DNA of 64,000 bases from Phenylobacterium sp. J426 (GCF_024699945.1 NZ_JAJOMY010000001.1:3789001-3853000), one strand, 5' to 3'; shown: positions 1 to 8,682, counted from the stretch's first letter. Made by a program: numbers and translations. The notes: generated from the letters alone by a model not told the origin.

Positions 1-1683
1 GAACGCGGTCGCCTCGCGCCCCTCCAGCGGGAAGGCCCCACGGTAGCGCCGCCGCACGATGGCGGCCACCGGCCACAGCACGACGGTCAGCAGCAGGATG
101 CCGAAGCTGATCGCCGCGGCCGGGGTCAGCCACGCGGCCGATTTCGCGACGGGCGCGCGCTCGAACATCATGAAGGGCGAGAAATCGTCGACCGACCACC
201 GGACGACCTTGCCGTCCTTCACCTCGGCGGCCAGCCGGCTCTTGCCGCCGACCTCGGCCCAGACGAAGGGCGCGATCTCGCGGTACTTCTTCGGCGCCCC
301 GCCGAAGTCACGCAGCAGGGACGCACTGATCGTGCCGTCCTCGTTGGCGCTCACCTTCACGCCGCCCAGCAGTTCCAGGATGCTGACGAGGCTGCTTTCC
401 ACGCGGCGCGAGTTGATCCAGGAGCCCGAGATCAGCTTGGCGTGCTCGGCGGCGGTCTTGGCGTCCACCCGGCCCTCCGGCCCGGGGCCCGGCAGGTAAC
501 GGTCCGAGAATTCGCGGAAGAGCGCAGCGCGGATGTTGCCCGCCGCGCCTTCCCGGCCCGAACTGTTCATCGAGACGTAGAGGCCGACGCCGTCGTCCGG
601 ATAAAGGAACAGGTAGGTGTGGAACCACTGGGTGTCCCCGCCGTGGGCGATCACGCGCCGTCCGTTGGTGTTCTGCTCGTAGAAGCCCAGCGCCATGCGG
701 TTCAGCGGCGGCACGACGGTGCGCGTGGTGGCGTGCATCATCCGGGTCGTCTCCGGAGACAGCAGCGGACCGCCGCCCTGAAGATGGGCGATCATGAACT
801 TGGACATGTCCGCGCCGGTCGCGGACAGCGAACCGGCGGGGGCGAGCGGGATCAGCTCGAACTTCTTCGCCTTGCCCGCCGAGGCCTTGTCGTAACCCTT
901 CGCCATCAGCGGCTCGAGCGCGGGCGGCAACGGCTGGCGGAACGTCGATCGGGTCATGCCGAGCGGCGCGAAGATGTTCCGATCGAGGTAGGTGTCGAAG
1001 TCGAGGCCGGAGGTCCGCTCGACCACATAGCCCGCCAGCGCCGTGGCGTAGTTCGAATAGGCCGGCTGCGCGCCCGGCGCGAAGATCTGCCGCGGCGTCC
1101 ATCGCTTCAGCACCTGCCCCAGGGACACGGCGGCCTTCGGATCCTCGGTAATCAGGCCTTTCACCGCCTCCTCGAAGCCGGCGGTGTGGGTCATGACGTC
1201 CCGCATCGTAATCGGCTTGCCGCTCTTGTGGGTCGGCATCTTGAAGTCGAGGTAGGTGTTGATGTCGGCGTCGAGGTCGATCTTGCCCTGCTGGACCTGC
1301 TGCATGACTGCGGTCCAGGTGAACAGCTTGGAGACCGAGCCGGGCCGGAACAGCGTGCGGTCCGGGTCGACCGGCGTGAGCTTCTCGACGTCGGCGTAGC
1401 CGTAGCCCTTCTGCACCACCACCTGGCCATCCTTGACGACCACGACCACCGCGCCGGCGACATCGCCGCTCTTCAGCGCATAGGGCATGTAGCCGTCGAG
1501 CCAGGCTTCGACATCCGGGGCCGACAACGGCCGTGCGGCGGCGCCGGGGATCGGCGCGGGCGCCGTCGTCGTCTCGGCGTCGGGTTGCAGAGGCGGCGCC
1601 AGTGTCGGCGCCTGCGCCGCCGCCGGCGCGGCGACGATCGCCCAGGATGCGAACAAGGCCGTGGCCTTGGCTAATAGACGCAT
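1..1683 (-). CDS. Serine hydrolase, beta-lactamase/penicillin-binding-like family (partial, C-terminus outside window)
   Basis: The minus-strand frame opens at the ATG complementary to 1681-1683 and runs without a stop to position 1, so the gene continues out of the window. Residues 1-24 form a signal peptide (charged start, hydrophobic core, AAPAAAQA end). The class C/esterase-type nucleophile motif S-V-S-K lies at about residues 116-119 inside RPGSVSKLFTW. The second motif Y-S-N lies near residue 205 and the third (HGG, in place of KTG) near residue 330. A hydrophobic segment ending in VRRRY near the visible C-terminus suggests a membrane anchor. The family includes class C beta-lactamases, D-aminopeptidases and esterases; the HGG variant is usual for non-lactamase members, so a periplasmic esterase or peptidase is likelier than resistance. 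The substrate is unknown. No partner gene is visible on its 5' side except a divergent regulator. Confidence 0.88.
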   Translation of the reverse strand, partial: MRLLAKATALFASWAIVAAPAAAQAPTLAPPLQPDAETTTAPAPIPGAAARPLSAPDVEAWLDGYMPYALKSGDVAGAVVVVVKDGQVVVQKGYGYADVEKLTPVDPDRTLFRPGSVSKLFTWTAVMQQVQQGKIDLDADINTYLDFKMPTHKSGKPITMRDVMTHTAGFEEAVKGLITEDPKAAVSLGQVLKRWTPRQIFAPGAQPAYSNYATALAGYVVERTSGLDFDTYLDRNIFAPLGMTRSTFRQPLPPALEPLMAKGYDKASAGKAKKFELIPLAPAGSLSATGADMSKFMIAHLQGGGPLLSPETTRMMHATTRTVVPPLNRMALGFYEQNTNGRRVIAHGGDTQWFHTYLFLYPDDGVGLYVSMNSSGREGAAGNIRAALFREFSDRYLPGPGPEGRVDAKTAAEHAKLISGSWINSRRVESSLVSILELLGGVKVSANEDGTISASLLRDFGGAPKKYREIAPFVWAEVGGKSRLAAEVKDGKVVRWSVDDFSPFMMFERAPVAKSAAWLTPAAAISFGILLLTVVLWPVAAIVRRRYRGAFPLEGREATAF

Positions 1684-1868
1684 GCGAACCCCCTATGGCC
1701 GCTGGAGCTGAAACGATCCTGGTCCGGCGATAGTGATCCCCATTAGAGAATTGTCAACGGCCACGGCTGAGTTCCGCCGCGCGCGCCGGCGGGCGAATGT
1801 GCTGGACGCCGCGTGGGGTTTTTGCAGAATCGGAAAATCGGCCCGCGAGGGACTTTGTCCTGATCAGG

Positions 1869-2551
1869 ATGGAGCCGCGGCTCCTGCGAGAGGATCCACG
1901 TTTGACCGCCCGCCACCCCACGCTTGGTAGCCTTCTTCGCAGCCTGCGGTCCCGCAACGGCTGGACGCTGAAGGAGATGAGCGAGCGAACCGGCATCCCG
2001 CTGTCGACGCTCTCGAAGGTTGAGCATGACCGGCTCACCCTCACCTACGACAAGCTTCTGCAGCTGTCCCAGCGCCTGAACCTGCGAATGTCGGAGCTCT
2101 TCGCCGAACCGGACGCGGCGCCGGAGGCTCGATCACCGCCCGCCGCTCGATCGGCCGGCTCGACGGCGCAATCCGGGTCAACACGCCGAACTACGACTAC
2201 TACTACATGTGCCCCGAGCTGCGCCGGAAGCGGATGGTGCCCACGGTGACCCGCATCCGCGCCAAGAGCGTCGAGGAATTCGGCGAGCTCGTGCGGCACC
2301 AGGGCGAGGAGTATATCTACGTGCTCCAGGGGCCGGTGGAGATCCACACGGAGTTCTACGACCCTGTCGTGCTGCAGACGGGCGAGTCCATCTACATCGA
2401 CAGCACCATGGGCCACGCCTACACGGCGCCCGAAGGCACCGACGAGGCGGTCGTGCTGGGCGTCTGCTCCAGCGCCGAGGAGGACCTGATGGAGTCCCTC
2501 ATGGAGTTGCACAACGACGACGCGCCGCTGGCGCGGGCCGCTAGCCGCTAG
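1869..2551 (+). CDS. XRE-family regulator with C-terminal cupin domain (probable frameshift near 2125)
   Basis: The first frame from ATG 1869 (upstream TGATCAGG as a weak ribosome site) encodes a helix-turn-helix: LRSRNGWTLKEMSERTGIPLSTLSKVE, about residues 22-48. After FAEPDAAPEA near 2125 the frame fails. Frame 2 then reads SITARRSIGRLDG continuously into a cupin domain containing HQGEEYIYVLQG and GHAYTAPEGTDEAVV, ending at 2551. The composite protein of about 227 residues matches the usual HTH plus cupin_2 layout, where the cupin senses a small molecule and the HTH represses nearby genes. Unlike most frameshifts here, there is no long homopolymer at the break, so true inactivation is possible. 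It is divergent from the serine hydrolase, its likeliest target. An alternative in-frame ATG at 1797 has no ribosome site and is less likely. Confidence 0.8.
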
Positions 2552-2564
2552 CCGCTAGCCGCTG
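2537..2564 (+). repeat. Short tandem repeat, 7-base unit GCCGCTA, four copies
   Basis: Three exact copies of GCCGCTA (2537-2543, 2544-2550, 2551-2557) and one GCCGCTG copy follow each other across the stop codon of the XRE-cupin gene. Because seven is not a multiple of three, gain or loss of a copy would change the C-terminal residues and stop position. The array also lies just before the end of the convergent Lrp-type gene. Confidence 0.8.
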
Positions 2565-2569
2565 GCCGA

Positions 2570-3061
2570 TCAGAACCAGGGCGCGCCGCTTAAGGCGTGG
2601 CCGAAACGGGTCTGGATGATCTTCTGCTGCACCCGCGCCACCTCGGGCCGCAGGCTGAGCTCCCGCTGCCAGGTCCGCGCAGCTCCGACATCCGCGAAGT
2701 AGCCGGTCAGGACGTAGTCGTAGCCGCCAGTCACCAGCGCCGCCGTCGCGACCGCGCCGTCCTCGTGGCAGTAGGCTTCGAAGCGTCGAAGGCCGGCCCG
2801 GGACGGATCGGCCAGCTTCACGTAGCTGATCGCTTCGACCGGGCGCCCGACCTTGGCGGGGACGAAGACCGCGCTCCACGTCGCCGTCCCATCGTGGCGC
2901 ATCACCGACAGCCGCTTGCGAACAGCCCGGGCGTCTAGACCGCTCAGGTCCGGCAGGTCACGGATCCGTCCTTCCCGACGGCCGGCGAGCACCCGCCGCA
3001 ACGCATCTTCTCCGCTGCCGGAAAGTCGTCGTGAGCCGGACTGTCGCATGGTCGCCTCCAA
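2570..3061 (-). CDS. Lrp/AsnC-family transcriptional regulator
   Basis: The 163-residue protein has the two-part layout of Lrp/AsnC regulators. An N-terminal winged-helix region spans about residues 15-60 (DALRRVLAGRREGRIRDLPDL, then DARAVRKRLSVM as recognition helix). A C-terminal ligand-binding domain of the RAM type begins near residue 75 (YVKLADPSRAGLRRFEAYC) and carries the typical VTGGYDYVLTGYFADV core. Family members bind amino acids and regulate amino acid or aromatic metabolism, and they usually act on an adjacent gene. The nearest candidate is the flavin oxidoreductase on the same strand 200 bases upstream. The N-terminal HTH is less canonical than in Lrp itself. The inducer cannot be told. 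Confidence 0.82.
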   Translation of the reverse strand: MEATMRQSGSRRLSGSGEDALRRVLAGRREGRIRDLPDLSGLDARAVRKRLSVMRHDGTATWSAVFVPAKVGRPVEAISYVKLADPSRAGLRRFEAYCHEDGAVATAALVTGGYDYVLTGYFADVGAARTWQRELSLRPEVARVQQKIIQTRFGHALSGAPWF

Positions 3062-3267
3062 CTCAAAGGCTGCGCGACGCGCTACGGAATTTCAATCCTG
3101 CCCAGGACATCAATGGTCCTGGTTAGAGAACGACTTTGCCCCCGGCCGCCGGGGTTCCGCGGCCGCCATTCTCCAGACTCCGGATCTGGCCCCCGCCGGT
3201 GTCGAAGGCTTCTGCACTGGCGGCAAACCCCTGCGCCGCTGTGCTGGCTCAGGCCAGTGTGCTGGGG

Positions 3268-4770
3268 TCAGGCCGCCGCGGTAAGCCGGTCGACTTCGGG
3301 ATCCAGCCCCAGCGCCTGCATCATCTCGTCCCGCCGGGGTCCTGGCTTCGGCGGATAGGCGGCGGCGTTGCGCGCCTTGCCGCGGACCCAGTACTTGAAC
3401 ACGCGCGCCAGGTTGCCCGGCTTCTTCAGCCAGGCCTCCGGGTGCTCCAGCATGTGGAAGCCGCGCATGGCCTGGCGGAGCAGGTCGACGTCGTGCCGGA
3501 TGGCGATGGCGACCCCGTCCTCGGCGAAACTCTTCATCAGCCGGCCGCGGAACGACGGACGATAGCCTGGCGTCAGCTCGGCCCGCGCCCGTCTCAGGGC
3601 TGCGCGATCCTGCTTCAGCATGAGCGTGAAGAACGGACGCAGCTCGCGCCAGATCGCCTCGTGATAGGCAAGCGCCCTCGCCTTCGGGTCACGCGTCGCA
3701 TCCAGCACCTCGCGCAGGCTCCAGGCGGCCACTGCCGCGAACGAGCAGCCCCGGCCGTAGAGCGGATTGGTGCGGGCGATGTTGTCGCCGATGGCGAAAT
3801 AGCCGAGCGCCGCGGGTTCGCCGTCCACGACCAGGTCGCGCCAACGGCAGATCAGGTCGCCCATGCCGAACACCTTGCTGGTGGGCTCGGCCTGCGCCTC
3901 GTTCACCCAGGGCCGGAGCCCGGGGAGCATCATGGCGATGCGGTGGAAGACCTCGGGGTTCACGATGGCCTTGCGCATCTCGTACTCGATCTCGGGCGTG
4001 CACATGGTGATCGAGAAGCAGCCGTTGTCACCCGGGAAAACCCCGAACTTCAGGAAGCCCAGGTCGCCCGTGGTCGGCGGATTTCCGATCCGCGGGGGCT
4101 CGGTCCTGCCGGGCCTCAGGCGGTAGTGGCGGGTGAAGTAGAGGATGCCCGCGGACTCGCTGAACTCGGGCACGTCGGCGCCGGCCGACCGGAGCTGCTC
4201 GACGAGATCGCCGCCCTTGCCCGAACCGTCGACGACGACGTCGGCGGTGATTTCCGCCGTCCGGCCGCCTTCGTCGCCCGCTAGGCCGGTGACGCGCAGT
4301 CGGCCGCTTGCGTCCCGATCGATCAGCAGCCGGCGCACGAAGAAGCCGGTGCGGATCTCGACGTTGGGCAGCCGCTCGACGTAACGCCGCATGACCAGTT
4401 CGAGCGTGGTGCGCCGGCTGGTGAGGATGGTGAGCTCCGCGTCCTCGGGCGTCGCCCGGTACGTTGGCCGCTGCAGCTCGGTGACCATGCCTTCGAACGG
4501 CAGCTCGCGGACGCCGTTCCGGGCGAGCTCCTCCAGGAGCCTCGGATGGTGCGCCTTGAGCAGGGTGCGCAGCCGGGCCAGGAAGGCATGGCTCTGCCGC
4601 AGATGGCCGACACCGGTTCGCTTCCAGTCGCGGAAGGCCTGGTCCGGGTCCTCCTCGGGCGGCGGGCCGTCCCGCTCCACGAGGATGAGTCGCCGCGCGT
4701 CGCCCGCAAGCGCGAGCGCGGCGCAAAGGCCGGCGATGCCGGCCCCGATCACGACGACTGTCTCGCGCAT
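3268..4770 (-). CDS. FAD-dependent oxidoreductase / monooxygenase
   Basis: The start is placed at 4770, where MRETVVVIGAGIAGL begins; a longer open frame to 4842 adds a low-complexity Pro/Arg stretch with no family counterpart. The 500-residue protein opens with a Rossmann dinucleotide motif (GAGIAGLCAALAL, residues 9-21), followed by an acidic LVERDGP at the end of the second strand. It continues with RTGVGHLRQSHAFL, a signature of flavin monooxygenases of the epoxidase/PHBH-like type. A second FAD-binding GD motif appears as YFAIGDNIARTNPLYGRG near residue 370, with the GRG turn typical of the group. The protein is cytoplasmic. The neighbouring acyl-CoA ligase and hydratase suggest work on a lipid or isoprenoid substrate, but this is inference from context only. 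Confidence 0.85.
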   Translation of the reverse strand: MRETVVVIGAGIAGLCAALALAGDARRLILVERDGPPPEEDPDQAFRDWKRTGVGHLRQSHAFLARLRTLLKAHHPRLLEELARNGVRELPFEGMVTELQRPTYRATPEDAELTILTSRRTTLELVMRRYVERLPNVEIRTGFFVRRLLIDRDASGRLRVTGLAGDEGGRTAEITADVVVDGSGKGGDLVEQLRSAGADVPEFSESAGILYFTRHYRLRPGRTEPPRIGNPPTTGDLGFLKFGVFPGDNGCFSITMCTPEIEYEMRKAIVNPEVFHRIAMMLPGLRPWVNEAQAEPTSKVFGMGDLICRWRDLVVDGEPAALGYFAIGDNIARTNPLYGRGCSFAAVAAWSLREVLDATRDPKARALAYHEAIWRELRPFFTLMLKQDRAALRRARAELTPGYRPSFRGRLMKSFAEDGVAIAIRHDVDLLRQAMRGFHMLEHPEAWLKKPGNLARVFKYWVRGKARNAAAYPPKPGPRRDEMMQALGLDPEVDRLTAAA

Positions 4771-4867
4771 GGCTCTACGCGGCCGCCCCGCAGATGACGC
4801 CTGCCCGGGCCTCGGTGCAGGCGACGTCAGCATAGGCCACAACCTTTCAAGGATTCACACCGCAACT

Positions 4868-6451
4868 TCAGTTCACGCGGCGGTCCCGCCCGGCCCAGTA
4901 AGGCTCGCGCAGTTCGCGGCGCAGGATCTTCCCCGACGCATTGCGCGGGATGGCGTCCACCACGTCGACGCTCTTGGGGACCTTGAAGCCGGCGATGCGG
5001 GTGCGGGCGAAGGCGATCACGTCCTGCGGGTCGATCACGGCGCCGGGCTTGGCCACCACCACCGCCTTGACCGCCTCGCCCCACCTTTCGTCAGGCACGC
5101 CGATCACCGCCACCTCGGCCACCGAGGGATGGCCGTAGATCGCGCTCTCCACCTCGGCCGGATAGATGTTTTCGGCGCCTGAGATGATCATGTCCTTCAC
5201 CCTGTCGTGGATGAAGAGGTACCCGTCGGCGTCGAGGTAGCCGGCGTCGCCGGTGCGCAGCCAGCCGTCGGCGTCGATGGTGTTGGCGGTGGCGTCGGGC
5301 TGTTTCCAGTAGCCGGCCATGTTGGCGATCGAGCGGGTCGCGACCTCCCCCACTTCCCCCGTCGGAACGCTGCGGCCCTCCGCGTCAATCACCTTGATCT
5401 CGACGCCGGGCATCGGGACGCCCGCCGCGCGCATGCGCGGATTACCGGCCGGATCGTGATCCTCCGGCGGCAGGTAGACGATCGTTCCGCAGGTCTCCGT
5501 CATGCCGTACTGCTGGACGAAGCCGCAGCCGAACACCTCCATGCATTCGCGGAGGAGATCGAGCGGGATCGGCGAGGCGCCGTAGAGGATGTATTTCAGG
5601 CGGCTGAAGTCGACGGTTCTGGCCCGCGGCTGGCGCACGACGATCTGCAGCGCCGCCGGCACCATGAACATCTTCGAGACGCGGTCGCGTTCGATGTAGT
5701 CGAGCACCTTCATCGGGTCGAACTCGCGGGCGACGACGCCTTTCGCCCCGTTCATCAGCCCGACCAGCCCCCAGCCCGTGCCGCCGATGTGCGCGACCGG
5801 CATGGCCACGAGGCTGATGTCATCGGGGCTCCAGGTGTTCCAGTCCATCTGGGCCTCGGCCGCGATGCGCCGCCCGCCCAGGATGTTCTCGTGGGCCAGC
5901 ATCACGCCCTTCGGCCGTCCCGTCGTCCCGGAGGTGTAGAGCTGCACCGCCACGTCCTTCGGCGACACGGCGATGCCAGGATCGTTGTCGGGCGCGGCGT
6001 CGCGCCAGGCTTCGTAGAGTGGGTGCTCGCTGCCGGGCTCCATGGCGATCACCTGAGGCGCCCGCGTCAGCAGGTTCGCCACCTCCGATGCATGGCCCAT
6101 CACCTCGGGTCCCACGAAGACGATCGGCGCCCCGCTGTCTTCGACGATGTAGGCGACTTCGGGCGGCGCCAGACGCCAGCCGATCGGCGTCATGACCACC
6201 CCGGCCTTCGCCGCGCCGACCAGCAGTTCGAAATAGTGGTCGCTGTTCTTGCCGACGTAGGCGATCCGCTGGCCCTTCTCGAGACCCGCTGCGATCAGTG
6301 CGTTGGCGACGCGGTTCGTCAGACGATCGAAGTCGGCGAAGGTCGTCTCGCGCCCTTCGAACTCAAGGGCGATCGCAGATCCTCGCAGGCGGCTCTGGTA
6401 GCGGGCGACGTCGCCCAGGGTCGGCATCTGTTCGAAGTCGTTCTGGTCCAT
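4868..6451 (-). CDS. Acyl-CoA synthetase (AMP-binding family, fatty-acid or aryl CoA ligase)
   Basis: The 527-residue enzyme starts at ATG 6451 (MDQNDFEQMP). An open frame continues upstream to 7345 but only reads the antisense of the divergent hydratase gene. All adenylate-forming motifs are present in order: P-loop YTSGTTGRPKGVM (about residue 180), YGMTETCG (about 330), WLRTGDAGYLD (about 410), RVKDMIISGAENIYPAEVE (about 430), and the catalytic lysine in PRNASGKILRREL near the end. The reaction is ATP-dependent ligation of a carboxylic acid to CoA through an acyl-adenylate. It is divergent from enoyl-CoA hydratase and the APH-like protein, with a 150-base shared promoter region, so the three probably form one acid-degradation module. 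Chain-length or aryl specificity cannot be read from sequence. Confidence 0.93.
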   Translation of the reverse strand: MDQNDFEQMPTLGDVARYQSRLRGSAIALEFEGRETTFADFDRLTNRVANALIAAGLEKGQRIAYVGKNSDHYFELLVGAAKAGVVMTPIGWRLAPPEVAYIVEDSGAPIVFVGPEVMGHASEVANLLTRAPQVIAMEPGSEHPLYEAWRDAAPDNDPGIAVSPKDVAVQLYTSGTTGRPKGVMLAHENILGGRRIAAEAQMDWNTWSPDDISLVAMPVAHIGGTGWGLVGLMNGAKGVVAREFDPMKVLDYIERDRVSKMFMVPAALQIVVRQPRARTVDFSRLKYILYGASPIPLDLLRECMEVFGCGFVQQYGMTETCGTIVYLPPEDHDPAGNPRMRAAGVPMPGVEIKVIDAEGRSVPTGEVGEVATRSIANMAGYWKQPDATANTIDADGWLRTGDAGYLDADGYLFIHDRVKDMIISGAENIYPAEVESAIYGHPSVAEVAVIGVPDERWGEAVKAVVVAKPGAVIDPQDVIAFARTRIAGFKVPKSVDVVDAIPRNASGKILRRELREPYWAGRDRRVN

Positions 6452-6601
6452 AGGCGGGAGTTGACTTGCCCGCCGCCACGTCAGGCAAGGGGGCTGGACG
6501 CAGACCCACGGCGCGGCGAGCGGCCGCCCTGACCTGGGGGAAAAGCAAAACGCTTTATAACTTCGCCGCGCCGTCCAACCTTCGTTTCCGGAGGCCCCCA
6601 G

Positions 6602-7402
6602 ATGCTGTCGCCGAGCGAATTCCAGACCGTCCGCTATGAAGTCCGCGACCACGTGGCGATCGTCACCCTGAGCCGACCCGAACGGCACAACGCCCTGAAC
6701 CGCCGCGGCTACGAGGAGTTCGAGGCGGCCTTCCGCGCCGCCCAGGCCGATCCGGAGGTCCGCTGCGTGGTGATCACCGGCGCCGACCCCGCCTTCTGCG
6801 CCGGCGAGGACGTGAAGGAGATGATGGGCGCGGCGCCGCCGCCGCCGCCGCCGCTGACCACCGTCCGCCAGCCGCCGACGCCGGCCGCCATGGCCGCGCT
6901 GAACTGCGACCGGCCGGTGATCGCCGCCGTCAACGGCGCGGCGGTGGGCTGGGGCATGGAGATCATGCTCTTCGCAGACATCCGCATCGCCTCGGAGCGA
7001 GCGAAGTTCGCCGAGCTGTTCATCAAGCGCGGCCTGGTCTGCGACGTCGGCGGCTTCTACCGCCTGCCCGCGATCGTCGGCCCTGCCAAGGCCGCCGAGC
7101 TCCTGTTCACCGGCGATGTCATCGACGCCGCCGAAGCCCTCCGGATCGGTCTGGTCACGCAGGTCGTGCCGCATGAGCAGCTGATGGACGCCGCTTTGGC
7201 CTTGGCCGCCCGCATCGCCGCCAATCCTCCGGTGGCGCTGCGCTACATGAAGCTCGGCCTGAAGCGGGCAGCGTACGGGGATCCGGAGGAGATCGGCAGC
7301 TGGGCCATCGACACGATCCGCCGGCTGTTCCAGACCGAGGACCACAAGGAAGGCGTGGCCAGCTTCCTAGAGAAGCGACCCGCCGTGTTCACGGGGCGCT
7401 GA
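6602..7402 (+). CDS. Enoyl-CoA hydratase/isomerase family protein
   Basis: The 266-residue crotonase-fold protein begins at ATG 6602 behind a good ribosome site (GGAGG at about 6590). The oxyanion-hole segments FCAGEDVKEM (about residue 64) and NGAAVGWGMEIML (about residue 112) are present. The second catalytic acid region reads KRGLVCDVGGFYRLP, with Asp where hydratases usually have Glu, so reaction type (hydration, isomerisation or other) is uncertain. A run of six or seven prolines between the two oxyanion loops, PPPPPPPLTTV, is unusual for the family. The stop overlaps the start of the next gene in an ATGA junction, which indicates translational coupling with the APH-like gene. Confidence 0.92.
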   Translation: MLSPSEFQTVRYEVRDHVAIVTLSRPERHNALNRRGYEEFEAAFRAAQADPEVRCVVITGADPAFCAGEDVKEMMGAAPPPPPPLTTVRQPPTPAAMAALNCDRPVIAAVNGAAVGWGMEIMLFADIRIASERAKFAELFIKRGLVCDVGGFYRLPAIVGPAKAAELLFTGDVIDAAEALRIGLVTQVVPHEQLMDAALALAARIAANPPVALRYMKLGLKRAAYGDPEEIGSWAIDTIRRLFQTEDHKEGVASFLEKRPAVFTGR

Positions 7403-8460
7403 TGACCACCGAACCGCCCGTCCAGGACGTTCGCCCGCAACATCGCTTCGACGAGGCGGCGCTCTACGCCTTCCTGAAGCCGCACCTCCCGGAGCTCGGC
7501 CCCAATCTGGAGGTCCGCCAGTTCCAGGGCGGCGCCTCGAACCCGACGTTCCTGCTCAGCACCGAGGGTCCAGATGGGCTCCGCCGCTTCGTCCTGCGCA
7601 AGAAGCCGCCGGGCGAGTTGCTGGCCAGCGCGCACCAGGTCGACCGCGAGCACCGGGTGATGAAGGCGCTGCGAGGTCATGTGCCGGTCCCCGTCATGCG
7701 CGTGCTGTGCGAGGACGCCGCGGTCATCGGCTCGGCGTTCTACGTCATGGACTATCTGGAGGGGCGGATCTTCCGGGACGCCACGCTGCCGGGTCTCGAG
7801 CCCGCCGAACGCGCAGCGATCTACGACCAGTTGAACGCGACGCTCGCGCGGCTGCACCAGATCGATCCCGGGGCTGTCGGCCTGGGTGACTACGGCCGGC
7901 CCGGGAACTACTTCCAGCGCCAGGTCGCCCGCTGGACGCGCCAGTACCGCGACGCGGAGACCGAGCACGTCCCGGCCATGGAGGCGCTGATCGAGCGGCT
8001 GCCCGCACGGATCCCCAAGGACGACAAGGTCGCGATCGCCCATGGCGACTACCGCCTGGAGAACGTCATGTTCCACCCCACCGAGCCGCAGCTGATCGCG
8101 GTTCTGGACTGGGAACTCTCGACGCTGGGGCATCCGCTGGCCGACCTCGGCTACAACGCCTTCCTGTGGCGGTCGCATGCGCCGGGCTGGGGCAGCCTGG
8201 ACGGCGTCGACTTCGCCGCGAGCGGCATCCCGACCGAAGCTGAGTACGTCGCCGCCTACTGCGCCCGCACCGGGCGAGCCGAGATCGAGGACTGGAGCTT
8301 CTACGTGGCCTTCGCCGTGTTCCGGTTGGCGTCCATCTCGCAGGGCGTCTACCGGCGCGTGCTGGCGGGCAATGTGGCGAGCGACCGCCCGGCGGAAAAT
8401 GGCGCCCCGGCTCTGGCCGAACAGGCCCTGGACATCCTGGAGACCGGCGCCGCCAGCTAG
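7402..8460 (+). CDS. APH-fold phosphotransferase, acyl-CoA dehydrogenase-associated (ACAD10-like N domain)
   Basis: The 352-residue protein has the aminoglycoside-phosphotransferase fold. The nucleotide-binding FQGGASNPTFLL lies near residue 40, the Brenner-type catalytic loop HGDYRLENVMF near residue 214, and the metal-binding DWELSTLGHPLADLGY near residue 235. Bacterial relatives sit beside acyl-CoA dehydrogenases and ligases and are related to the kinase domain of mammalian ACAD10/11, where it phosphorylates 4-hydroxyacyl-CoA. Its coupling (ATGA overlap) to an enoyl-CoA hydratase fits a role in degrading hydroxy-acids by phosphorylation and elimination. That role is inferred from family and context. 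It is not an antibiotic-resistance gene on this evidence. Confidence 0.88.
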   Translation: MTTEPPVQDVRPQHRFDEAALYAFLKPHLPELGPNLEVRQFQGGASNPTFLLSTEGPDGLRRFVLRKKPPGELLASAHQVDREHRVMKALRGHVPVPVMRVLCEDAAVIGSAFYVMDYLEGRIFRDATLPGLEPAERAAIYDQLNATLARLHQIDPGAVGLGDYGRPGNYFQRQVARWTRQYRDAETEHVPAMEALIERLPARIPKDDKVAIAHGDYRLENVMFHPTEPQLIAVLDWELSTLGHPLADLGYNAFLWRSHAPGWGSLDGVDFAASGIPTEAEYVAAYCARTGRAEIEDWSFYVAFAVFRLASISQGVYRRVLAGNVASDRPAENGAPALAEQALDILETGAAS

Positions 8461-8509
8461 GGGCGCGGGGTGCGGCAGAGCACGCCCGGCGCCTCGGGCG
8501 CGGACGGCC

Positions 8510-8609
8510 GGGACACCGTCGCAGTCCTGGGATAGCACATCGCCTCGATCAGGCCCTCCTGACCGCCTGTGGAACACCCTGTGTAGAAGGCCCGCCGGGC
8601 GGGGGCGCC
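8510..8609 (-). pseudogene. Remnant of a tannase/feruloyl esterase-family gene
   Basis: Reading the minus strand from 8609 gives FYTGCSTGGQEGLIEAMCYP, which matches the nucleophile elbow of tannase/feruloyl esterases (G-C-S-x-G-G followed by GLxEAxRYP). The expected continuation (D-x-D-G-I-x-A) appears only after a frame change, as QDCDGVPA. A stop codon lies immediately upstream of the matching segment, and no other part of the roughly 500-residue family is visible. I therefore call it a short decayed fragment. Confidence is limited by its length of about 30 codons. Confidence 0.45.
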
Positions 8610-8634
8610 TTACGTCCGCGCGCTCACGGCGCCT

Positions 8635-8682
8635 CACGCCGGCTAGGTCGCCGTCCCACGAGACGTCCAGATCCTCGATCAC
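8635..8682 (-). pseudogene. N-terminal remnant of a HipA-like toxin kinase
   Basis: Directly after the hipB-like frame, with a GTGA start/stop overlap at 8679-8682, the minus strand reads VIEDLDVSWDGDLAGV. This resembles the beginning of HipA proteins (a short strand, then W-x-D-G-x-x-V-G). The sequence then degenerates into Arg/Pro-rich frames and runs into the tannase-like remnant, so the kinase body is gone. The call depends on position behind hipB as much as on similarity. Confidence 0.4.

Noticed and set aside
442..1674. Long plus-strand open frame opposite the serine hydrolase
   Set aside because: His/Arg/Val-rich shadow typical of antisense frames in GC-rich DNA; the minus strand carries a clear serine hydrolase. 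The same applies to long frames opposite real genes at 3136-4284, 5207-6532, 12176-13585, 16677-17822, 19384-20562, 41064-42500, 44925-46643, 46432-47667 and 60843-62507.
6452..7345. N-terminal extension of the acyl-CoA synthetase
   Set aside because: The open frame continues upstream but reads the antisense of the hydratase gene; family homology starts at MDQNDFEQ.
7402..8460. Aminoglycoside resistance gene
   Set aside because: The APH fold is present, but coupling to enoyl-CoA hydratase and the ACAD10-like sequence pattern point to acyl metabolism.
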